Assembly: GCA_027596035.1 (NCBI GenBank)
Contig: JADGJA010000099.1
Location: 1-43,049, forward strand
DNA: 43,049 nt
Direction of reading: 5' to 3'
Source of the DNA: Thoreauomyces humboldtii
Taxonomy: Eukaryota > Chytridiomycota > Chytridiomycetes > Spizellomycetales > Powellomycetaceae
Below the pieces are notes generated by a model that saw only the letters and a program-made list of their open reading frames with translations, was not told the DNA's origin and did not search any database. The position numbers were made by a program, and so were the translations under genes. Of this stretch, positions 1 to 8,404 are shown piece after piece (the stretch's first letter is position 1; each line of letters begins with the position of its first letter).

Positions 1-38
1 CTCCTCCTCCTCCTCCTACCCCGCCCTCCAGCCCACAG

Positions 39-128
39 CTGCCGCAAGTGCAGCCCTCTCGACTCGATCGAAGGTTTGGAAAGGGCGAGGGGTTCTACCC
101 GTCGTGATTGCTGCTGCACTTGCGGCAG
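39..128. repeat. Perfect 16-bp inverted repeat
   Basis: CTGCCGCAAGTGCAGC at 39-54 is the exact reverse complement of 113-128, with a 58-nt spacer. It sits in the leader of the RSC9-like gene, directly before a second, longer inverted repeat. What it does is unknown; it could form a stem in RNA or a DNA cruciform. Confidence 0.85.
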
Positions 129-141
129 TTGCTGGATCTTG

Positions 142-182
142 TATAGTATAGTTCCAGGACGTTGCCCTGGAACTATACTATA
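142..182. repeat. Perfect 17-bp inverted repeat (hairpin)
   Basis: TATAGTATAGTTCCAGG at 142-158 pairs perfectly with 166-182 around a 7-nt loop (159-165). The right arm runs straight into an AG dinucleotide tract. There is no following T-run of the kind seen at a bacterial terminator, and the element lies about 400 bp before the first gene start. A solo hairpin or the remnant of a small foldback element is possible. Confidence 0.85.
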
Positions 183-262
183 GGAGAGAGAGAGAGAGAG
201 AGTTGGGAGTCTCGGGGTCTGTCGAACCTGAGGTTCTCCTGAGGTTCTCCTGAGGTTCTCGG
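183..262. repeat. AG microsatellite and three 11-bp tandem repeats
   Basis: An (AG)n tract follows the hairpin at about 184-202. Three tandem copies of CTGAGGTTCTC lie at about 229-261. Both are simple repeats in the presumed promoter or 5' leader of the RSC9-like gene. Confidence 0.75.
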
Positions 263-579
263 ACACTTTTGGCCGGTCCCTCGATTCTACTTTCGCTCAA
301 CCCTCGTGCAATCAATCTAAACCAGCTCCATCACGGACTCGTCCACCCCTCTCTGTCAACAGATTGCGTCTGAATCTGTTGTCTTTGCGTGCGCTCGTGG
401 TAAGTGCAATTTGCATCGGCGCTTCACACCGCACGGGGTCCAAGACGGACTCTAGAGCTCGACGAGTAGTTGCACCGTCAACTTGTACGAACAGACGGAT
501 AACTATTATGCCATGCGTTGCTGTCATCGCTTCTCATCGATTTTACCCTTCAGATCTACAGCCCATAACGATCAGCTCG

Positions 580-3470
580 ATGTCAGAGATGGGTTCGACC
601 GCTGCCTCACCAGGGATCGGCTCTGGTTCTCCTGGGAAACGTCGACAACAAAGGTCTCGAGCCGAGTCGGAGGACATCGTGATGCGGGGTCCCGATTACG
701 ACGCATTTATCAAAGACTTGGAGGCGTTCAATCAGCCACTGGGGTAACCTACCTCCCAGAACCAGAGTCACATCAGGTTGTTTTTCCTGATTCGAATTCA
801 TGAACCTATCAAAGGGTCACTCTGCAGAAAGAACCTATCATGGGAGGAAAGCGGCTCGACCTATACGTAATCTATACACGGGTTCTCGAGGCTGGCGGAT
901 ACGAGGCGGTACGAGGACGCGATGTGGGTACTTTGCAGACGGGCATGTGCTGAACAAACACTTAGGTCACATCTGCACATGGATGGAAACGGATCACGGA
1001 CCCCTTCAACCTCCCAGCAACTTGTACGAACAGCGCCTTCATTGTCAAGCAGCTTTACCAAAAGTACCTTTACAACTACGAGCAGTTCCATGTCCATGGC
1101 ACATCCAAACAGTCCTTATTAAAAAGCCTCGAGCATTTGATCAGATGTCGAACGGAGCTGCGGATGAGTCCACTCCCAATTCACCAGAATTAAAGCCAGA
1201 AATGTTAGCAGCGACCGACCAAAGTGCGCGCACCAACACGGCGACCACAACATCAAAACCGGCACTTGCCGCTCCCACTCCTCCGCAAATGCCTGCCACA
1301 CCAGCTATTGTGGCCAACCCCACATATGTCCGAGTAGCACCACCGCCGGCCCCTTCAACGGCTCCCATGTCCATTCCTGCCCACGTATCCATACCAAACC
1401 CCGCTCCATGCATGCATATTCTGAATCCCCCTCCGCCAATAATAAGTCAGATACCGACGGGTGTTCCGCATCCGTACAACCCCTCGTCTTCCTCAACTCC
1501 CTCAAACGTTCGCCCGTTTGGTTAGTAAGCATATTTCTAAAACATTTGACGAGATTGAGCTAATTAATTTCTGGTTGTGTCTTTCAGTTCCCCATGATTC
1601 AGTTCATAAACGATTGCGACAAATGGCCGAGACAAATATCATTGCTCAACAGCGAGCCGCACCACAACCCGCACCTCCGAAACCACAGTACGCACCTCGA
1701 TCCAATCTCGTTGCAGTCAACCCAGATGACGACGGTAGAGATGGTACAATCACTATTTTCCCATTCACCTCATTTGTTACCTTCCGCTTAAATCTTACGG
1801 GATTCTCTACAGAAAAGTACCTGCATGGCGCATGGCAGAATCGATTGATGCTGGCCATAGCGTCCAAGCTTCCGAATGAGGTAGACTGGGCTTTCTCCAA
1901 GCTCATAAAACTATCCTTTAGCAAGAACTTCTATCTCGGAATCCTGCCGAACATCCTGGACGAGATACTCGACCACGCTTCAGCTTTGTTCGAAAATATC
2001 GAGATCATTCGAGAAAACGGTTTCATCGAAGCCCGCTTGAAGCCGAGGGGCAAGCTGGCCGACACTAGCGGACTGAACAGCAGCGATACGCACGACACAA
2101 TGCAGCGGGTGCTGCAGGTCATGCACATCCTGCGAAATCTGTCATTTTGGCCGGACAACGCTGTCTTTCTTGTCAGAAACCACCTCTTTCTGACGTACGT
2201 TGCTAAAGGCGCAGCCCTGTCCGCCGATAGTCCGTACCTCGAGATCAAGCATTACTGCGTGGATCTTTTGGACAACTTGTCGCCCTATATGGCGCTACAG
2301 GGCAAAGACGACTTTTTCCTAGCCATTTCTACGACAGATGGTGATAGGCGATGATCGCGCTCTTATCATATCGTCTGCACAGACGCTCACTCGGTTTTGT
2401 ACTAGCGAGATCAACGGCAAAACTTTCCTGGAGGCCGACAACACGGATTTGGTTCTCCGATTCCTGCAGCTTCTGCTGGTGCCCGACGAGCCACTAGTCA
2501 CGGCGTTCTGGACTTCTTCTACGAGTTTTCTAGTCTGAGCAACGAAGCCAGTGCTCTCCTCGCCAATGCAGCGGGCTACAACGTCCTGAAGCTTCTGACG
2601 AAGTTCCTAGGGTGGCAAAGTCTCTCCCGAAAGCGGCCGTTGCCGGAGGACGGCCCGCCTACCATGACGCCTTTCCTATCGTCAACAGCGGGTTCAACAC
2701 AAAGACGGATGTCCACGATCCTCCTCCAGAATTCACGAATACGCCAGTGCCGGGAACGCCTGGCAATTCAAACTCCATAACCAATGGAATACCCCATCGG
2801 GAAGTTCCTCTGCCAACTGCTGCATCTGGCGTTCTGCCTGCTGGGATGTCTTTGGATAGCGCCCCAATGGAAGGCGTGGAAATTGCGGTTGCCCCTGACC
2901 CTGATGCTGAGAACGCGATGGAGCTCTCGGAAACCTACGCGGATAGTGTGCCGCAAGAACCCCCCACCGTTATCTGCTGCTGGCGGGTCGGTGGCACACC
3001 AGGCGCGGCGCAACTATGCTATGCAGCCTTCCATGCACGAGCGGACCTGGTCGCCCATCTCGAGTCGACTCACCTGATGGACCGGACGCAGCTCGACGGA
3101 TGCCAATGGCAGGACTGCGCGCGCGGTCGAGGGAACGGTTGGCCGTTCGGTCGCCTTCTCAAACACCTCGTCACCCACCTGGACGCATCGTCCGCGGGTT
3201 CCGCGTCCATGTCCTCGCAACAAGCGGCTCCCGCTCCCGCTCGCACCGGCCCCCCCCACCTTTGCTGACACGCTCCAGGCCACCGCTCAGACGGACGAAC
3301 TCGGTGGCATCCCTCTCACGGCGATGCTGGTCCTGAGGAACCTCGCTCGCGTCCCTGGATACCATGCCCTGTTCGCGCCGGTCGAGCCGGCATTGGTGAT
3401 GAAGATGTGCAACGAGGCCAATTTCTTCAAGGGCTTGGCGGGTGTTCTAGGGGAACTTGCGAGAACCTGA
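580..3470 (+). CDS. RSC9: RSC9/ARID2-like chromatin remodelling subunit, with four frame breaks
   Basis: This is a probable subunit of an RSC/PBAF-type SWI/SNF nucleosome remodeller. Exons are 580-743, 815-923, 966-1091, 1145-1520, 1588-1743 and 1813-3470; the 42-nt second intron is the least certain. The spliced N-terminus is an ARID DNA-binding domain (DYDAFIKDLEAFNQ, then GGKRLDLYVIY, GWKRI and FNLPATCTNSAF). A Pro/Ala-rich linker, an ARM-like helical region (NEVDWAFSKLIKLS) and a C-terminal C2H2-type zinc finger (CQWQDC followed by HLVTH) come next. The last exon changes frame near 2338, 2501-2505, 2610-2640 and in a run of eight C at 3250-3257, with no usable introns there. Allowing for one base at each, the whole gene closes as 862 residues, so sequence error is likely. 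I did not see the RFX winged helix known from human ARID2. It is convergent with the Med15 gene. Confidence 0.82.
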
Positions 3471-3950
3471 GATTTTTTCTCAAGAATTGATACATGCGTT
3501 CTCAAGCTGGCTGTGCCCCACCAGCCTAGGTGCGCACCCGGTTCCCGAAAGGTGAGGACGACCCAGACAGTAGAGACGATCAAGTAATCACAGTGAAAGG
3601 ATGTGGTCGGACAATGAACCCCCCAGTACAATCCAAATCGAAAAAGCAAAGCGCAGCATCAGGGTGAAGGGTATGTTTTGTATTCTCAAATGGATGGACA
3701 TGAGCAGCACGCGGTTATGAGAAAGTCTTTGACAAAAAAAAGGGGGTAAGGAACCAAGTCGCTTCCAAGTGCAAAGCGCGACACAAAAAGAATGCAAGTG
3801 CATGTGGCGATGAATGCTGAGGGAAGGAGACACCGAAAGGGGTCGAACAAAAAAGAAAAGCAAAACCAGAGCGTGGGATCGACGAGACAGTCGACACACG
3901 AAAAAAAAAAAGGACGACGGTCGTGATGGAAAGGTGTGGGGGGTATTGTT
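3471..3950. other. Convergent intergenic region, RSC9 and Med15 3' ends
   Basis: These 480 bases lie between two facing stop codons. They hold A-rich tracts on the + strand (for example about 3735-3745 and 3900-3911), which fit 3' untranslated and poly(A) regions. No open frame here resembles a known protein. Confidence 0.55.
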
Positions 3951-6900
3951 TCACAACTCGATCTTGGGAAGTTTGTGCGCGGGCGACAAAGACGAGGTGT
4001 TGTCGTCGTCCTCGTCTTCGTCGTCCCGTTTGCGCTTGTCGGCGGAACGTGGTGGTGGTGGTGGTTGATCGACGATCTCAACTCGTTTCTCCCCTGAACT
4101 TGGGATCGAGGAGGTGGTGGACTCCGGGGTCGCCTGACCGCTTGTGCGGTTCTGCGGGTCCTCCTCCGGGGGCGTGGGCGTGCTGGGCATGTCGGATGCG
4201 TTGGGGGATGGAGGTGGAGAGCGGAACACTCCGAAGTAGTTCGCAAAGTCTGGTTGGGGAAGAAAGAGGGATGTACAGGTTAGAGGACATAAACTTCTCG
4301 AGACACCCTGATCTGGACTCTGCAGCTCTCACCTTCCACGTGCGAGTTCTCATGGGCCTGCGCCTCCTCCGGGTACACGTCCAAGGGGATGCCAGCCCAG
4401 ACATCGAACATTGTAGACGACGTGTTGAAGAGCAGTCCACCGAACTCGCCTGCCGTAAAGTCTAAGTCGAGGGGGTCGTATCGCGCGAGCTCGTACTCGT
4501 TCGGGAACACGTCCCGATAGTGTTCCAGAACCGACTCCTGCTCGGGAGTTTCTTCGGGTACCACCGGAGCTGGTGCGACCGACGGCGGTGGAACAGGTTT
4601 GACCGACTGCTGAGGTTGCTGCTGCTGGAGCTGCTGGGTCTGGAGAAGCTGCTGCTGCTGCTGCAACGTTGGTTGTGCGAGCTGTTGCTGGTTCTGCAAC
4701 TGCATCTGCTGTTGTAGTAGAAGATGTCGTCGGAGTTGGGCCAGCTGCTGCTGTTGCTGCTGGGGAAGTCCAGTGACGGTGGCAGCGGGCATTCCGTTGG
4801 CCAAAGCCATAGCATGCTGCTGCTGTCGCATGGCCAAGTTCCGAGCCATGTCCATCTGTAGAGCTCCACCGAGCTGCTGAGCTTGCTCCGCGAACTGCAA
4901 GTTGGGCTGCAACTGTTGTTGCGGCTGCTGACCACCGCCCGCGCGGAGCAGCTGCTGTTGCATGAGCATCGTTTGCTGCTGCTGTTGCTGCTGCTGCTGT
5001 ACAAGTTGCTGTTGCTGTTGGTAAGCCGTGCCGAACGAGATCTGCGGGTTGGCGACAGGCGAGTCGTGGGTGGAGCGTCCAGTCGACTGCACCGAGATGG
5101 TCGATCCTCGACGACCGCCCTTCTTCGGGTTGACGGGACCTCCGGAGTCGGCCCGCACTTTTGCGGCAGCCTTTTCCTTCCGAAGCTGTGCGGCCGTCAT
5201 CTTGGGGTCCTGTGGTGCCTGCACAGACGCGATGGACGCAGCCGATCCTCGCTTCTTTGGGAGCGGCTTTCCCTTGCCTTTGCCTACGTTCGAGGCAGTG
5301 CTTGCTGGAGTCGAAGGAACCTGTCCCGATGAGCTGGATTGCTGTCGCAGCATCTCCTGCATCTGGTGGTACTGAGGCCCGTGGAACTCCGGCACGACGG
5401 TAGACGAATCCTCGCCGCTCGGAGCAGACGGGAGCATGGGCTGCTGTTGAGCGGCTTGCTGTGCCGGCAGCGCTTGCTTGACGGCGGCTTGCTTAGGCGC
5501 GGGCTGCTGTACCTGCGGTGTGAGCGCACGAGCTGGAACTTGAGCCGGCAATTTGAGAGTAACCGGAGCTGGCAGCTGGGCCGCCGCCTGCACCAAGTTC
5601 GCATTCAGTGCCCCGCTGCCGTTCGTAGCGGTGGCATTGGCCTGCATCTGCTGTGCTTGCTGCTGGATCGTTTGCGGCATTTGCTGACCGTTAGCGGCGG
5701 CCGCGGCGGCAAGATTGGCTTTGCGTTTCGTGTCCGCCTCCCGGAACGAGGCAATGATCTGCGTCCTCATGCCTTCAAGAGCCGAAGGCGTTAGGTAAAA
5801 CTTGTTCGTCCCGAGTCCTTCAAGTTGCTTTCGACACCGATCCCGCATGAGCAGACAACGCCTGGCAGACTGGTTTGTTTTCTCGGTATTGAATGAAGCG
5901 TACAGGCCAATCAGCTGATCCATCTTTTCGAGCAAAGGTCGCATCTGTTGCATCTTGACAACCACGAAGCGCTGTTCGTCCTGCGTAAGCTGAATCTCGG
6001 GTAGCTCCTGCAAGCCAGCGTGCGGAGCGAGAACGGTCGATGGCGCGCCCGCCTGGCGGTTCGCCAGATTCTGTTGTGCGACGTTGACAGGAGCCACGAC
6101 ATTGGCGTTGCTAAGAGCTTGCGCTCGCTGTGTTGCAGCGATCTGAGCCCGCATTTGAGCTTGAGGGTTGAGTTGTGGGTTGAGTTGCTGATGCTGTTGT
6201 TGTTGTTGCTGTTGTGCTTGAAGCTGCTGCTGCTGCTGTCCTTGTACTTGCGCCTGCGCTTGTGCCTGAGCCTGAGCCTGAGCTTGGGCTTGAGCTTGAG
6301 CTTGTGCCTGCGCCTGACGGGCAGCTTGCTGTTGCAAGTTCAGGGTTTGTTGCTGTATGAGCGCCTGTTGCTTTTGATGTTGCTGATGCTGAAGCATCGC
6401 AGCTTGTTGACGCTGCTGGGCTATTTGGGCCTGCTGAGCCTGTTGAGCCTGCTGCCCCTGCTGTTGAGCCTGGGCCTGCATCTGCAAGTATTGCCCTTGC
6501 GACTGTTGCTGTAAGAACTGCTGCTGTTGGGCAGCTATGTTGTTATCGTACTCGATCTTTTTCTGATACATGGCGTTCGCGATGTGCGGCGCCCAGTTGC
6601 GGTCGGCAGCGATGGCCTGAATCTGCTCGAGGGTCTTGGACGAGATCAGCTCCGTAACCTTGTCCTGGGTCGTGGACGCCTGCACTTGCTGCTGCGTTCG
6701 CAGAAGCATTTGCTGCTGTTGCTGCTGCTGTTGCGCCTGCGCTTGAGAGCTTGCCGGGATCATGGGAGATTGGTTCGGAATTCCGTTGTTCATGCCATCA
6801 GCTGCTCCGACTCCGCCGATCCCCATGTTGAGCCCGGGTCGAACTTGCTGGTTGACCTGACTCATGTTCCGCTGCATGGAAAGGGCAGGGGAGCTTGCAG

Positions 6901-7794
6901 CCATGCCAGCAAAGTTGGCTGCGTTCGATGCCATGCCGACGTTCTGTTGATGGTTCTGTGGCGCATAGATCGATTCAAGTCTGGCATCGATCGTCGAGGA
7001 GTATTCCTGCAGAGAGGAAGACTTGTCGAACATGTTCATCTCCGCTTGTCGAGCCATGATCTCGACCCTGTCATCCGTGCGACGTGTCTTCAAGGTCACA
7101 GTATCCATACTACGAGAAGAAACTCGGTGAGATTGATGCGTCACGTTCGGAGACTTTTGCGGATCACAACGTACATTCTTTTGACATTCCTGTTTCGCAG
7201 CTCCGGGCTCACGGTGTCCTTCCAGTTTCCGGTTCCATTGAAGCGCTGCTGGGGTGTTGCCTGTTGCTGTTGTTGCTGCTGCTGTTGCTGTTGCTGCAGC
7301 GGTCGGAAGGATTGCTGCAAGCCTGCTTGCTGCTGCTGCTGCTGTTGAGCTTGTGAATGCTGGGGCATCGTGAACTGCTGTTGCTGTTGTTGGGCAAACA
7401 TCTGCTGCTGGTTCTGCTGCTGTTGGTTGGGCCGCGGCTGCTGCTGCTGCTGGAGTTGAGCCTGCTGCTGCTGTTGTTGTTGCTGTTGCAGCTGCGCCCT
7501 CTGCTGCTGTTGCTTCATCTGTTGCATCTGCTGTTGCTGCAGGGCTGCGAACTGGTTCGGGTTCATGGGTCGCGCGAGAAGGGCGGGTGACTGCTGTTGC
7601 TGCATCTGCTGCAGTTGCTGCTGCAATTGCTGCTGCAGCTGGGGTTGAGACGGCTGCTGCTGCTGCTGCTGTTGCTGAAGAAGGAGTTGTTGTTGCTGTT
7701 GGGCTAGTCTCTGTTGCTGCAACCGGTACATTGTCATCTGCTGCTGCTGTTGCGGCGTCATGTTGGCGGCCGCGTTCTGAAAGTTTGGATTCAT
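3951..7794 (-). CDS. MED15: Mediator subunit 15 (Med15/Gal11)-like, glutamine-rich coactivator
   Basis: It would sit in the Mediator tail and be contacted by DNA-bound activators in the nucleus. Three exons (7794-7175, 7109-4333, 4249-3951) splice in phase to 1231 residues. The start MNPNFQNAAANMTPQ is followed by long Q tracts. The KIX-like domain (NWKDTVSPELRNRNVKR, joined to the second exon reading MDTVTLKTRRTDDRVEIMAR) is split by the first intron. Further on are an alternating AQ tract, a conserved helical block (LTQDEQRFVVVKMQQMRPLL), more Q tracts, a C-terminal block (FPNEYELARYDPLDLDFT) and a basic plus acidic tail with a nuclear-signal-like KRKR. Both introns have good donors (GTACGT, GTGAGA). 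The frame is clean over 3.7 kb despite the CAG repeats. The family call rests on the KIX-like domain and overall composition. It shares a 610-bp divergent region with the PPR gene. Confidence 0.72.
6244..6318 (-). repeat. Alternating Ala-Gln (AQ)n coding repeat in Med15
   Basis: The minus strand encodes about a dozen consecutive Ala-Gln dipeptides (GCTCAAGCTCAAGC pattern with synonymous changes), between longer glutamine tracts. It is a hexanucleotide repeat distinct from the pure CAG blocks and may vary in length between strains. Confidence 0.8.
7260..7745 (-). repeat. CAG/CAA (poly-Q) repeat block, N-terminal part of Med15
   Basis: The minus strand is dominated by CAG and CAA codons, giving Q runs of up to about ten. 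On the plus strand this appears as CTG/TTG repeats and produces long leucine-rich antisense open frames that are artefacts. Similar but more interrupted blocks occur at about 4600-5025 and 6190-6520. Confidence 0.9.
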
Positions 7795-8404
7795 GTTTTC
7801 CTCGGATGGATGCGAATCGACGACTATCGAGGGTGAAGGTGCACGCCGTGGTTCGACCCGATCATAAAGGTGCCCGTCAACTCTCCCTACGCTTTGAGCT
7901 GGGTAAGCGCGGTATTGAGTTGTGCTGGAGACGGAGAGAGCGAGAGAAGAGGGAAGAGAGGCGTGGCGCAAGGCCTGATGCGTTCTCTGCTTCCTCTGCT
8001 TTCTGCTGCTGCTTGCTGGCGTGAGAAAGGAAAAGCCCTATTACCACCACCACCACCTCTCTCCGACTCTCCCGACCGCGAAGGGCTCGTCTGTGTAACC
8101 CTCCCCGATTCCTTGATTACATGGAGGGACCCGAAACCTTGGGACACTCTCAATTTGGGGGGAAGAGGTTCAAGATTAACAAAAAAAAAACGAACAAAAG
8201 CTTCCTATGGCGCTGAGCCATTCGCAACGGCCGTGAACCAGTGAGCAGGAAGGATGACATAATCTGGGGTTCCGTGGATGAGAAAGCACAGCCACCTAGC
8301 TTTGAATTTTCACAGTCGTCCGTCCCAGAGTCGTCGCTCTTGACACCGAACAGCGACACTTGTCAAAAGATAGGACATTCCTACTGGCCCTCCTCTCCAC
8401 CTCG
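7795..8404. other. Divergent intergenic region, Med15 and PPR genes
   Basis: These 610 bases separate two divergent start codons and probably hold both promoters. There is a CCA-type trinucleotide repeat at about 8042-8057 and an A-rich run near 8180. No gene is supported; the open frames that run through here have no recognisable protein content. Confidence 0.5.

Larger units (their letters stand above)
1..579 (+). other. Upstream region of the RSC9-like gene
   Basis: No protein gene is supported here. It contains CTC repeats at the extreme left, two perfect inverted repeats, an AG tract and an 11-bp tandem repeat. A good splice donor (GTAAGT, about 399) and a pyrimidine-rich acceptor (CCCTTCAG, about 545-552) suggest an intron in the 5' untranslated region that ends just before the first ATG at 580. 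Short open frames in this stretch look like chance. Confidence 0.5.

Noticed and set aside
142..202. Hairpin as an intrinsic transcription terminator
   Set aside because: It is followed by an AG tract, not a T run, and the organism is eukaryotic.
744..776. In-frame-looking TYLPEPE peptide after the first ARID block, suggesting a frameshift at GGGG
   Set aside because: An intron at 744-814 (GTAACC to AAAG) restores phase exactly and gives PLGVTLQKEPIMGGKRLD, a better ARID match. The peptide is intronic.
480..1034. Repeated 16-mer (CAACTTGTACGAACAG) in the leader and in the ARID exon
   Set aside because: Only one pair, no flanking similarity. The coding copy encodes a conserved ARID segment, so chance is the simplest explanation.
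4520..7600. Long leucine-rich open frames on the plus strand opposite Med15
   Set aside because: They are the reverse complement of CAG/CAA repeats. They have no start context or family resemblance.
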